Origin: an uncultured SAR86 cluster bacterium
GTDB taxonomy: Bacteria > Pseudomonadota > Gammaproteobacteria > Magnimaribacterales > D2472
Reading direction: 5' to 3'
Length of the DNA stretch: 62,964 bases
Assembly: GCA_902557705.1 (NCBI GenBank)
Contig: CACEBI010000007.1
Location: forward strand, 1-62,964
Positions 51,991 to 60,786 of this stretch are shown here, in pieces. The position numbers were made by a program, and so were the translations under genes. Within the stretch, counting starts at the first letter, position 1, and every line of letters starts with the position of its first letter. Below the pieces are notes generated by a model. That model had not been told where the DNA came from. It did not search any database and was given only the letters and a program-made list of their open reading frames with translations.

Positions 51991-53446
51991 GGAAGAGTTT
52001 CAAGAACATATTAATTCAGGATTTAATATTATTCCTGTTGTTGAGGATTTGCCCATTAAAAATCAAACACCCTTAACTTTATATTCTCAGGTATCAGAAC
52101 AGAATAATACATTTCTACTTGAGTCTGTTGAAGGTGGAGATAGGTGGTCACAGTACTCAATTATTGGATTTAATTGCTCAGATACCATAAAGGTCACTGG
52201 AAATGTTGTTGAACTAAAAAATAGCAACAAGGTAACTTCTGTTACTTCAGATGACCCATTAGCAGAGATACAGAAAATTACATCAAGCTTTAAATCACCT
52301 AATATGATTGATTTACCAAGATTTCATGGCGGGTACGTAGGTTTTTTTGCATATGAAAGTGCACGATATGCTGAAAAAAGAATTTCAGATCTTTCATCCA
52401 AGGAATCTAAATTTAAGAAACACATGCCTGAAATTTTTTTAGTTAAAGCAGAGCAGTTGGTTGTATATGACAATTTTAATAATTCTGCCCAAGTTATTTT
52501 TAATGCTGACCCAGCTGAACATTCATATGAAGTTGTTCAAGAACGAATAAATGAAATGAAGGCATACTTTTCATCTAGTTCTAATCTAGAAGAATTAAAA
52601 TTTAAGGAACCAAAAGGCTCTGTGCATTTTGAATCAAATTTTAAAAAAGAAGAATACCTAGACGCTGTAAATACAATAAAAAATTATATTAAAGAAGGTG
52701 ATGTATTTCAGGTTGTCCTCGCTCAAGATTTTTACTCTAAGTTTGATTTAAATCCTTTTCATTTATATAGAGCCATAAGAAAGCTTAATCCATCTCCCTA
52801 TATGTATTACTTGGATCTTGAAGAGTGCCAAGTAGTAGGGTCTTCGCCTGAGATTTTGGTGAGACTTGAAGATACTAAATTGACTTTAAGGCCAATTGCT
52901 GGAACAAGAAAGAGGGGTAAAGATTCAGAAGAAGATAAACAAAACGAAGAAGACTTGTTAAATGATCCAAAAGAGTTGGCTGAGCATCTGATGCTAATTG
53001 ATTTAGGAAGAAATGATGTTGGTAGAGTTTCAGAAATAGGTTCAGTAAAAGTGACAGATAAAATGGTTATTGAAAAATATTCACATGTCATGCATATAGT
53101 CTCAAATGTAGAAGGCATTCTTTCCAAGGATCTCGACTATCTTGATGCGCTAAAAGCTTCATTGCCAGCGGGGACATTATCTGGTGCGCCAAAAATTAGG
53201 GCGATGGAGATAATCAATGAATTAGAGCCCAGTTCAAGAGGCATATACGGTGGTGCTATAGGATATATTTCTTGGAATGGAAATATAGATACAGCAATTG
53301 CTATAAGAACTGCTGTTATAAAAGATAACAAAATTCATGTAGGTGCTGGCGCTGGAATAGTTGCTGACTCAGTCCCAGAAAATGAATGGTTAGAATGTAT
53401 TCAAAAATCTAAAGCCTTTGTAGACGCGCTGGAAATGATCTCATGA
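51980..53446 (+). CDS. trpE: Anthranilate synthase component I, 488 aa
   Basis: Chorismate-utilising enzyme. The N-terminal LLES in TFLLESVEGGDRWS is the tryptophan feedback-binding element, so allosteric control seems kept. The C-terminal catalytic domain has KEGDVFQVVLAQ, SSPEILV, RPIAGTRKRG, LIDLGRNDVGR and GGAIGYISWNG. It forms the synthase with TrpG, encoded next with ATGA overlap. No leader peptide or attenuator is visible because the gene starts inside the DUF192 gene. Confidence 0.96.
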   Translation: MLSKEEFQEHINSGFNIIPVVEDLPIKNQTPLTLYSQVSEQNNTFLLESVEGGDRWSQYSIIGFNCSDTIKVTGNVVELKNSNKVTSVTSDDPLAEIQKITSSFKSPNMIDLPRFHGGYVGFFAYESARYAEKRISDLSSKESKFKKHMPEIFLVKAEQLVVYDNFNNSAQVIFNADPAEHSYEVVQERINEMKAYFSSSSNLEELKFKEPKGSVHFESNFKKEEYLDAVNTIKNYIKEGDVFQVVLAQDFYSKFDLNPFHLYRAIRKLNPSPYMYYLDLEECQVVGSSPEILVRLEDTKLTLRPIAGTRKRGKDSEEDKQNEEDLLNDPKELAEHLMLIDLGRNDVGRVSEIGSVKVTDKMVIEKYSHVMHIVSNVEGILSKDLDYLDALKASLPAGTLSGAPKIRAMEIINELEPSSRGIYGGAIGYISWNGNIDTAIAIRTAVIKDNKIHVGAGAGIVADSVPENEWLECIQKSKAFVDALEMIS

Positions 53447-54006
53447 TATTAGTAATCGATAATTATGATAGTTTCACATATAACCTTGTCCACTATGTTG
53501 GTGAATGTGGCAAGGAAGTATTGGTTGTTAGAAACGATGAAATTTCAACAGAAGGAATTGAAGACCTTAATCCAGAAAAAATAGTAATTTCACCAGGGCC
53601 TTGTACGCCAAATGAAGCGGGAATATCTGTAAAATTAATTCAAGAAGCAAAAGCTCCAATCCTTGGAGTATGTCTTGGACATCAATCTATAGGAGCTGCT
53701 TTCGGAGGCAAAATCATAAAAGCTCCAGAAATTATTCATGGAAAGCTATCAAAAATTTCACATACTCAAGAAGGCATTTTTAATGGCATTGAGAGTCCTT
53801 ATTCAGTTGTTCGTTATCATAGTCTTGTAATAGAAAAAGATTCTCTGCCAAATGAGCTTGAGATTACTGCAGTGTTAGAAGAAAACCCAGATGTTATTAT
53901 GGCAATTGAACATAAAGATAAACCAATTTATGGAGTTCAATTTCATCCCGAATCTATTGAAACAGGGCACGGCATGAAGCTTATTAAAAATTTTTTAGAG
54001 TTATGA
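53443..54006 (+). CDS. trpG: Anthranilate synthase glutamine amidotransferase component II, 187 aa
   Basis: Class I glutaminase: nucleophile Cys in GVCLGHQSIG, oxyanion PGPCTPNEAG, and His-Glu in VQFHPESI. It supplies ammonia to TrpE for anthranilate and may also serve folate synthesis if no pabA exists. Translationally coupled to trpE and trpD by ATGA overlaps. Confidence 0.95.
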   Translation: MILVIDNYDSFTYNLVHYVGECGKEVLVVRNDEISTEGIEDLNPEKIVISPGPCTPNEAGISVKLIQEAKAPILGVCLGHQSIGAAFGGKIIKAPEIIHGKLSKISHTQEGIFNGIESPYSVVRYHSLVIEKDSLPNELEITAVLEENPDVIMAIEHKDKPIYGVQFHPESIETGHGMKLIKNFLEL

Positions 54007-55013
54007 TTAAAGAGATTCTTAACAAATTAAGTCGAAAGGAAGATCTTTCAAGTCGAGAAATGCAGGATGTTGTAAATCACATTATGTGTGGTGAAGTCGA
54101 AGATAATGATATAGAAATTTTTCTTATAGCTTTAAACGAAAAAGGTATTCAAGAACCAGAAATAACAGCTGCAGCGACCGTTATGAGAGAAAAATCTCTT
54201 AAGTTTAATATCGGAGATGGAACCCATATAGACACTTGTGGTACAGGAGGAACTGGACTACATACTTTTAATTGCTCAACTGCATCATCTTTTGTTGCTG
54301 CTGCTGGTGGAGCATCGATAACAAAACATGGAAATAAAGCTATTTCTAGTAAATCGGGTAGTGCTGACTTTCTAACAGAAGCTGGCGCAGACATAACTCA
54401 CGATAGAAATAAATTGCTAAATGTGTTCAATCAGGTTGGATTTATCTTTCTTTTTGCACCCTTGCACCATGAATCAATGAAATACGTAATGCCAGCAAGA
54501 CAACGAATAGGCAAGAAAACAATATTTAATTTATTGGGGCCACATACCAACCCTTGTGGGGCAAGAAGACAAATAATTGGAGTTTATGACAATAGTCTTT
54601 TAAGTACTTTTTCAAGAGTTGCAAAGAATTTAGACATGGAGCATGTCATGGTCGTTCATGGGGAGGATGGTTTGGATGAAATAAGCATAACCGGCCCTAC
54701 GAATGTATCCGAATATAAAGATTTTAAAATAAATGAGTATGCAATATGTCCTGAAGATTTTGGAATAGCATCTGCTCCATTTGAGGATATTGCTGCTCAA
54801 TCATCTGAAGAAAGTTTGAGGATGGTACAAGAAGCTTTTGCTGGAGAAAAATCTGCAGTTCAAGATATGATTGCTCTCAATTCAGGTGCAGCGCTTTATA
54901 TTGCTAGGAAGGTAAACTCAATAAGCGAGGGAGTAGAGCTATCATTTGATTTAATGAATAATGGAAAAGCTGCTGACAAATTAGCAGCCTATGTAAGGGT
55001 TTCAAATATCTAA
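54003..55013 (+). CDS. trpD: Anthranilate phosphoribosyltransferase, 336 aa
   Basis: Second committed step of tryptophan synthesis. The PRPP-binding DTCGTGGTGLHTFNCSTA, KHGNKAISSKSGSADFLTEAG and GPHTNPCGARRQ are typical. Stand-alone (not fused to TrpG). ATGA overlap before and TAATG overlap after. Confidence 0.96.
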   Translation: MIKEILNKLSRKEDLSSREMQDVVNHIMCGEVEDNDIEIFLIALNEKGIQEPEITAAATVMREKSLKFNIGDGTHIDTCGTGGTGLHTFNCSTASSFVAAAGGASITKHGNKAISSKSGSADFLTEAGADITHDRNKLLNVFNQVGFIFLFAPLHHESMKYVMPARQRIGKKTIFNLLGPHTNPCGARRQIIGVYDNSLLSTFSRVAKNLDMEHVMVVHGEDGLDEISITGPTNVSEYKDFKINEYAICPEDFGIASAPFEDIAAQSSEESLRMVQEAFAGEKSAVQDMIALNSGAALYIARKVNSISEGVELSFDLMNNGKAADKLAAYVRVSNI

Positions 55014-55762
55014 TGACTATTCTTGATGAAATTGTAGAAAACACTAAGACGAAATTAGCCCAACAAAAGATAGACTTACCTATTGAAAATATTTTAGATC
55101 AACTAAAAAAAATAGAGCTTCCTAAAGCAAATTTTAAGAATAATATAGTTGGCAAAGAACAGGCTATCATTGCAGAGATAAAAAAAGCTTCGCCCAGCGC
55201 AGGCTTAATAGACACCAATTTTGATCCAGTAAAAAAAGCAAAAGAATATGAATCCTTTGGCGCATCAGCACTTTCAATTCTTACCGAAGAAGATTACTTC
55301 CATGGTAGTGTTGAATACCTTAAGGATGTAAAAAAGATAACTAATCTACCAATATTGAGAAAAGATTTTATGGTTGATGAGTATCAGATTTATGAAGCTA
55401 AACTGATAGGTGCAGACTGTATTCTTCTCATTGCAAGTGTTCTAAATGATGAGCAAATAAAAGATTTTGTGAATTTAGCAGAAAAATTAGAGCTAGATTA
55501 CTTAATTGAGGTTCATGATATGGATGAATTAAAAAGAGTTCAGAAATACAAAGATGCCATCATTGGCGTTAATAACAGAAACCTGAAAACTTTTGAGGTC
55601 GATTTAAATAATTCCATTAATCTTAGAGGAGAATTTCAAGCAGAAAATATTTTTGTTGCTGAATCTGGAATTAAAAACCAATCCGATATTGATTTGCTTA
55701 AAGAAAATAATATTCATGTTTTTCTTATTGGTGAGAGCCTTATGAAAGGAGATTTTGCTTGA
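55013..55762 (+). CDS. trpC: Indole-3-glycerol-phosphate synthase, 249 aa
   Basis: TIM-barrel enzyme without fused TrpF. AEIKKASPSAGLI, ALSILTEEDYFHGS, LRKDFMVDEYQIYEA and GVNNRNLKTFEVD hold the catalytic Lys and Glu residues. The product ends LIGESLMKGDFA, some ten residues earlier than many TrpC proteins, right where the helicase gene starts on a TTGA overlap. The barrel is complete, so activity is likely. trpF, trpB and trpA are not in the window. Confidence 0.94.
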   Translation: MTILDEIVENTKTKLAQQKIDLPIENILDQLKKIELPKANFKNNIVGKEQAIIAEIKKASPSAGLIDTNFDPVKKAKEYESFGASALSILTEEDYFHGSVEYLKDVKKITNLPILRKDFMVDEYQIYEAKLIGADCILLIASVLNDEQIKDFVNLAEKLELDYLIEVHDMDELKRVQKYKDAIIGVNNRNLKTFEVDLNNSINLRGEFQAENIFVAESGIKNQSDIDLLKENNIHVFLIGESLMKGDFA

Positions 55763-56928
55763 AGCTAAGAGAATGGCAAGCAAAAGCATTTCCCTTATGG
55801 TGGGCAAAAAAAAGAGGTATCGTTAAAGTAGTTACAGGAGGCGGTAAAACAGTTTTCGCCATTCACTGTTTAACTAATTATCTAGAAGAAAATAAAGACC
55901 ATTCAATTTTTATTGTCGTTCCATCTATAGCTTTACTAGATCAATGGTATGAAGGATTGCAAAAAGATTTTAATGAAAAAGAAATTGCTTTAAACGGAGG
56001 CGGAGAACATTTAGAAAGTTTGTCCAAAATAAACATATCCACCATTGATTCTGTAAAAAATATTATTGGCTTGTTCGATGCATCTCAAACCCTTCTGATC
56101 GTTGATGAGTGTCACAAAATTGGTACAGAAAAAAGAGGAGAGGTTCTCACCAATAATTGGCATGCAACTTTAGGTCTCTCTGCAACGCCTGAAAGAGATT
56201 ATGACGATAACTTTTATATCATCATCAAAAAGATCTTAGGAGACATTATTTTTGATTACGATTATATAGATGCCAGAGAAGATGAGGTTATTGTTAACTT
56301 TAAACTTTTATATGCCTATGCAGCAATGACGCAGGAAGAAGAAGAAAAGTATAAGAAATTTACTAAAAGTATCCAGAGAAGGGCAGCCACCATTGGTGGC
56401 AATGATATGAATGATTACCCTTTAAAGATGTTGATTTTTAATAGAGCCAGAATGGTCAAAAATTCTAAAAATAGAATTCCTTTTGGTATTGAATTACTTC
56501 AAAAACATAAACGAGATAGCTGGATTGTTTTCACAGAGAATAAAAAACAAGCAAAAGAATTTAATAAAATCATTAATACTAAAGGATATAAATCAGCTAT
56601 CTACAATACTGATTTAGATAATGCAGAGAGAGAAGAAAATTTAAACAATTTTAAAGCCGGAAATTTAAATGTATTGGTAAGCTGTACAGCACTAGACGAG
56701 GGCTTTGATATGCCTGAAGCGGACGGAGCAATGATTTTGAGTGCTTCTTCATCAAAAAGACAAAGAATTCAAAGAATGGGCCGGGTACTTAGAATAACTG
56801 CTAATAAAGAAAATGCACTTATTGTGACGGTATATTCATCTAAAACGGAATTTGATAAATTGAGGGAAGAATCTAATAGATATAAATTAGAGGGCGTGCC
56901 AGTAAAATGGCAGAAAATGAGCTTATAA
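55759..56928 (+). CDS. SF2 DEAD/DEAH-type helicase (XPB/COG1061-like), 389 aa
   Basis: Two-domain superfamily 2 helicase. Domain 1 has a Q-like LREWQAKA (3-10), Walker A VTGGGKTVFA (25-34), Walker B LIVDECHK (DECH 116-119) and motif III SATPE (141-145). Domain 2 has SWIVFTENKKQAKEF, LVSCTALDEGFD and the arginine-finger motif QRIQRMGRVLR. At 389 residues it is a bare core without accessory domains. It starts with TTG overlapping the trpC stop. It is followed after 7 bp by the nuclease-DGQHR gene, and I infer a joint role in DNA processing or defence. Confidence 0.9.
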   Translation: MKLREWQAKAFPLWWAKKRGIVKVVTGGGKTVFAIHCLTNYLEENKDHSIFIVVPSIALLDQWYEGLQKDFNEKEIALNGGGEHLESLSKINISTIDSVKNIIGLFDASQTLLIVDECHKIGTEKRGEVLTNNWHATLGLSATPERDYDDNFYIIIKKILGDIIFDYDYIDAREDEVIVNFKLLYAYAAMTQEEEEKYKKFTKSIQRRAATIGGNDMNDYPLKMLIFNRARMVKNSKNRIPFGIELLQKHKRDSWIVFTENKKQAKEFNKIINTKGYKSAIYNTDLDNAEREENLNNFKAGNLNVLVSCTALDEGFDMPEADGAMILSASSSKRQRIQRMGRVLRITANKENALIVTVYSSKTEFDKLREESNRYKLEGVPVKWQKMSL

Positions 56929-56935
56929 TTAAAAC

Positions 56936-59608
56936 GTGGTTAAAGAAATTAAATTAAAACATGAGCTGAAAGAATGGCTTATTGATACTTCTGAAGTGAA
57001 TCGTATTGAAGATATCAGAAAAATAAAGTTACAAGATCTTAAAAATATATCAACCAAGAACAAGCATGGATATGAATATGAATTTGAGATGTGGGAATTT
57101 TTTCTATCATTAAAACCAAATTATATAAGTGATATCAATAGACCCGCATTATTAAAATTAGATGAGGATATAGACAAAAATAAGCCAGATCTTGATGGTG
57201 ATTTAATTGACTCATATAAAGCTAAAACTCAATGTGACATAGTAGCTATTTTTGATAGACATATTTTTTTAATTGAGTGTAAGTCTACAAAAGAAAAAAG
57301 GGGTTATACCGATCTAAAAGCAGCTGCAAGTGATGTTTTTAATTTAAGAGCATATAAAAACTCTAGAATAGACTTTTTATTTGGTGAAAATAAATTTATT
57401 CCAATTCATATGATTTGTTCAAAAGGTTTTGAATTAAGTTCAAACGATCATAAACAATGTTACTTGAAACATCACACAATAATTTTCTCTGAAGAATATA
57501 AGCATTATATCGAAACAGTTAGAGATAATAGTGAGAGTGCTGAATTTGCATACATACAGCTTTTAGGATTTTATAGAAAAAATAAACCAGACTATGGTCT
57601 GGCAAACTATTCTTCTTTTTTTTCAACTTCTGGAGAAGGTAAAAAACACAAGGTTTATACTTTTTCTATTTCACCTGAAGAAATGTTAAAGATATCTACT
57701 GTTTCACATCAAGCTAAAAATTTAATTTTTGAAGATGAGCCAAGATCCATAGAATATTATCAAAGATTATTAAAAAAAGGCAGAATCAGAGATATTTCTG
57801 AATGGCTAGAAAAAAATAGTCAGCCTTTTCCTAATAATATTCTTGTAAGTTATAGGGGTGGTTCTGATTTAGTATGGGAAAAAAATAACCATAATCAAGG
57901 TACTGTAAAAAATAATAAGATTAAAAAAAACTTAGAAACAGAAGTCAAATCTGTTTCTAACATATCTGGACAACTAAAATTTAATGCGTGTCCTGGAACT
58001 TTTCATGTGATTGATGGTCAGCATAGATTATTTAGCTATACCGGCGTAGAAAAAAAATCAGGTGGAATTAGGGAAACTCATAGATTAATTGTCACAGCAT
58101 TTGAGGGTATGTCTATAAAAGAAGAAGCTGAGATGTTTTTGGATGTTAATCAGAATGCTCAACCAATTTCTCCTGGAGTAATACTGGAAATTCAATATGG
58201 AATAAGACAGGTCTTTTTAGATAACCTTGCAACATCTGTTTTGTTCAGATTGAGAGATGACAGTACTTCAATTTTGTATAAAAAGATAAATACTGCTGAA
58301 GGTAGAGGGCGCTTAAGAACCAAAAATTCTCATGGCTATATAAAAGACATGAAAATCCTAAATGGTGAAAAGTACACATCTGGACACTTTTGGCCAATAA
58401 ATAAAAGTAAATCTTGGAGCAATTTAGAAGAAGCAGGACAGAATATTTATGAACATATAAATGCATTATTAAAATTAATTGAAAATGAAATACCTAAGCT
58501 TTGGTTTAAGCCAAGGAAAGATGACTTTAAGAATAATAATCGAGGAATACTCCAAGACATAATTTTTGGTGGAATAATTGGCGTAATTGATAGGGTTACT
58601 ATTGGCGAAATAAAAAATTCTGAATCTTTTTCTGAACTTACTGAAAATTGTAAAGATTACATAATAAATCTAGCCAGAGGAATTAAAAAAGAAAATAAAG
58701 AAGAATTACAAGAACGAACAATTAATGTTGGTTATTATAGTCCTGGTGCTAGAGGTGCTGGTGAGGTAACTGCGTATTTCATCCATAAGTTTCTACCAAA
58801 AAAAGATTATCCATGGTTAACATATCGTCGCGATGCAGAAGTTATTAAATTTATTGCTGATGAGACTAGAACTAAAGAGGAAATGGAGATCTTAGATAAA
58901 TATCAAAAAGGCCTTTTAGTTGAGCTGAATAAGGCACCAAAGGATATTGAGAAAGTTAAAAGAAAACCAATGCATAAAAGAGGCGCACTATATCACTCAA
59001 CAATGAAAACCATTATTCAGGCAACCTTTAGTCATCAAAAGCACTTAAATGGTGATCCCTGGGATGCTTTGATAATTCCTGCAGAGTTAGATAAAGATCC
59101 TAAAACTGGATTCCCACTTGACTATAAAATGTGGAAAAAAGAAAAAAAAATAGGAGGGGCTAATGTTAATTATGGTCCGTTTCAGAAAGTTGAAGGTGAA
59201 GAGTTAGCATTTTTATTATCGAACCCCAAGTACATAAGAAAATCTGTACCAGGAGGTCATGATGATAAAGAAGAGAGGATAAATAAAACAATTAGATTTA
59301 TATGGGATAATTTAATTATTCTTCCAAAAGGACAAAGAAAACCAAAGAAACCCCCTTCAGATGATAGTCAATTATGGGCCGAAGGGTCTAAATACATTAG
59401 TTTATTTTATGAATTTAGATCTTATTCTGAAGGGACAGATCCATTAGATCCTCATTATTCCATGGGTGTAAATACATTAGAACAATTAGGAGGCCCAAAA
59501 TTTAAGACGTTTGAATATTATGAAGAAGAGTTTAAAGAAATGGTATTAACTGTAAAAGACGAATTAAATCTTTTAGAGGAAGAGGTTTATAAGATATCTA
59601 ATGCTTAA
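56936..59608 (+). CDS. Nuclease-like and DGQHR-domain fusion protein, 890 aa
   Basis: Two readable modules. Residues 45-120 resemble a PD-(D/E)xK nuclease: Glu in EYEFEMWEF, Asp101 in QCDIVAIFDRH, and Glu114-x-Lys116 in FLIECKSTK. Residues about 235-420 form a DGQHR domain, the DndB/DpdB family related to the ParB fold: FPNNILVSY, VIDGQHRLFSYTG (360-364) and FLDVNQNAQPI. The last 470 residues have no recognised domain. DGQHR proteins occur in DNA phosphorothioation and deazaguanine-modification loci, but none of those partner genes are here. The start is GTG at 56936 with a weak ribosome site. Paired with the SF2 helicase upstream. Confidence 0.8.
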   Translation: MVKEIKLKHELKEWLIDTSEVNRIEDIRKIKLQDLKNISTKNKHGYEYEFEMWEFFLSLKPNYISDINRPALLKLDEDIDKNKPDLDGDLIDSYKAKTQCDIVAIFDRHIFLIECKSTKEKRGYTDLKAAASDVFNLRAYKNSRIDFLFGENKFIPIHMICSKGFELSSNDHKQCYLKHHTIIFSEEYKHYIETVRDNSESAEFAYIQLLGFYRKNKPDYGLANYSSFFSTSGEGKKHKVYTFSISPEEMLKISTVSHQAKNLIFEDEPRSIEYYQRLLKKGRIRDISEWLEKNSQPFPNNILVSYRGGSDLVWEKNNHNQGTVKNNKIKKNLETEVKSVSNISGQLKFNACPGTFHVIDGQHRLFSYTGVEKKSGGIRETHRLIVTAFEGMSIKEEAEMFLDVNQNAQPISPGVILEIQYGIRQVFLDNLATSVLFRLRDDSTSILYKKINTAEGRGRLRTKNSHGYIKDMKILNGEKYTSGHFWPINKSKSWSNLEEAGQNIYEHINALLKLIENEIPKLWFKPRKDDFKNNNRGILQDIIFGGIIGVIDRVTIGEIKNSESFSELTENCKDYIINLARGIKKENKEELQERTINVGYYSPGARGAGEVTAYFIHKFLPKKDYPWLTYRRDAEVIKFIADETRTKEEMEILDKYQKGLLVELNKAPKDIEKVKRKPMHKRGALYHSTMKTIIQATFSHQKHLNGDPWDALIIPAELDKDPKTGFPLDYKMWKKEKKIGGANVNYGPFQKVEGEELAFLLSNPKYIRKSVPGGHDDKEERINKTIRFIWDNLIILPKGQRKPKKPPSDDSQLWAEGSKYISLFYEFRSYSEGTDPLDPHYSMGVNTLEQLGGPKFKTFEYYEEEFKEMVLTVKDELNLLEEEVYKISNA

Positions 59609-59609
59609 A

Positions 59610-60044
59610 TTATTTAATTGAATTTGCATCCAAAGTTTTTATTCCAATTTTATTCCATTGCCTCAATAAATCATGATCATTATCTATGCAATATAAAATC
59701 TCATCAGGAGAAAAATTAGTTTCAAAGATTTGTTTTTTTACTTTTAACTTATTATTTTTATCATTATTTTCTCTCATTAATAAATTTATCTTGAATTTAA
59801 AATAGTTTTTTAACCATAAAGTAGAGCTGTATCTATACCTTTCTGGCCTGCCAGTTAGAAAAATAATTTTGTTCCCCTTTTTATATTCATCATTTACTAA
59901 ACTTATAACATTATATATAGGTTCATCATTTATAAGCTCTGAAAAAAATCCATCCCAATCTTTTTTGCCTTCAAGAAAATGTTGTCGATGATCATTATTA
60001 GCAATGGTGCCATCAATGTCGCAAAGGACTATATTCTTTTTCAC
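59610..60044 (-). CDS. HAD phosphatase, polynucleotide kinase 3'-phosphatase-like, 144 aa
   Basis: HAD fold with nucleophile motif I LCDIDGTIAN (Asp9, Asp11), motif II FLTGRPERYR and motif IV DNDHD. The pattern DGT..HR..KDWDGFF and GRPERYR..T..WL, then LLMREN, is shared with the phosphatase domain of T4 polynucleotide kinase and its bacterial or phage relatives. A role on nucleic-acid 3' ends is therefore plausible. It converges on the nuclease-DGQHR gene with a single base between the stops. Confidence 0.78.
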   Translation of the reverse strand: MKKNIVLCDIDGTIANNDHRQHFLEGKKDWDGFFSELINDEPIYNVISLVNDEYKKGNKIIFLTGRPERYRYSSTLWLKNYFKFKINLLMRENNDKNNKLKVKKQIFETNFSPDEILYCIDNDHDLLRQWNKIGIKTLDANSIK

Positions 60045-60046
60045 CT

Positions 60047-60781
60047 TTAAAATTCGTACCTAAAGTTGGTAGAAAGAGAATGATTAGATTTTTCGGATAA
60101 ATCAGGTGGATCATTGTCGATTGCAGATGACAACTGAACCTCAATAGAAAAGTTTTCAGATAGCGGTAGTTCTAATGTTATTAAAGCAGACACTTTATAG
60201 TCAGTCTCTAGATCCTTAAGTGATGGTTGATAGAAGAGGGATGTTGAAAGTGAATTCTCTCCCTCAAGTTTAAAAACTTTATTAAAATAAAGATTTAATC
60301 TTTCAACTTGTTTATTTGATCCGCTTGAGCTTTGCTCATCTTCATGCATAACACTAAGGCCAATCTTTTGATCTTTGCTGATGTTGAACCTATACCCAAA
60401 ACCTATTAGATTTCTTTTTTTATATGATTGAAAAGGGTTTCTGCTTGATTGGATATATGTTTCAAAATTCTTATTTCCTTCTGATTTCAATAACAGTCTT
60501 CCGTGAAAAAATGACGATTCATCTTCAATCAGATCATCTTTTGTTCTTTCAGATTTACTTGCTGTAAATAGAGACTCAATTACTTCGTTGTTATTAACGT
60601 ATGTAAAATTTAGACTGTAATCATCTCTATCTTCGTTGCCTCTTGAGCCACTAAACGAGACACCTGCTGATTTAAATATTCCGATTTCATCAGAATGCCT
60701 TAGGCTTTCTATGTCTACTATAGGTTGTGAATAGATAAAATTTGTTGTTATCAAAAATAAAGGCAAGACTATATTTTTCAT
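60047..60781 (-). CDS. Probable outer-membrane beta-barrel protein, 244 aa
   Basis: Signal peptide (MKNIVLPLFLITTNFIYSQ) and then alternating beta-strand segments with polar turns (SLNFTYVNNNEVIES, LIGFGYRFNISKDQ, ALITLELPLSENFSIEVQL). The protein ends in Phe with barrel-type strand HSLSTNFRYEF, a BAM signal. No family recognised. It lies 5 bp after coq7, probably in the purH-purD-coq7 transcript. Confidence 0.7.
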   Translation of the reverse strand: MKNIVLPLFLITTNFIYSQPIVDIESLRHSDEIGIFKSAGVSFSGSRGNEDRDDYSLNFTYVNNNEVIESLFTASKSERTKDDLIEDESSFFHGRLLLKSEGNKNFETYIQSSRNPFQSYKKRNLIGFGYRFNISKDQKIGLSVMHEDEQSSSGSNKQVERLNLYFNKVFKLEGENSLSTSLFYQPSLKDLETDYKVSALITLELPLSENFSIEVQLSSAIDNDPPDLSEKSNHSLSTNFRYEF

Positions 60782-60786
60782 TTAAT

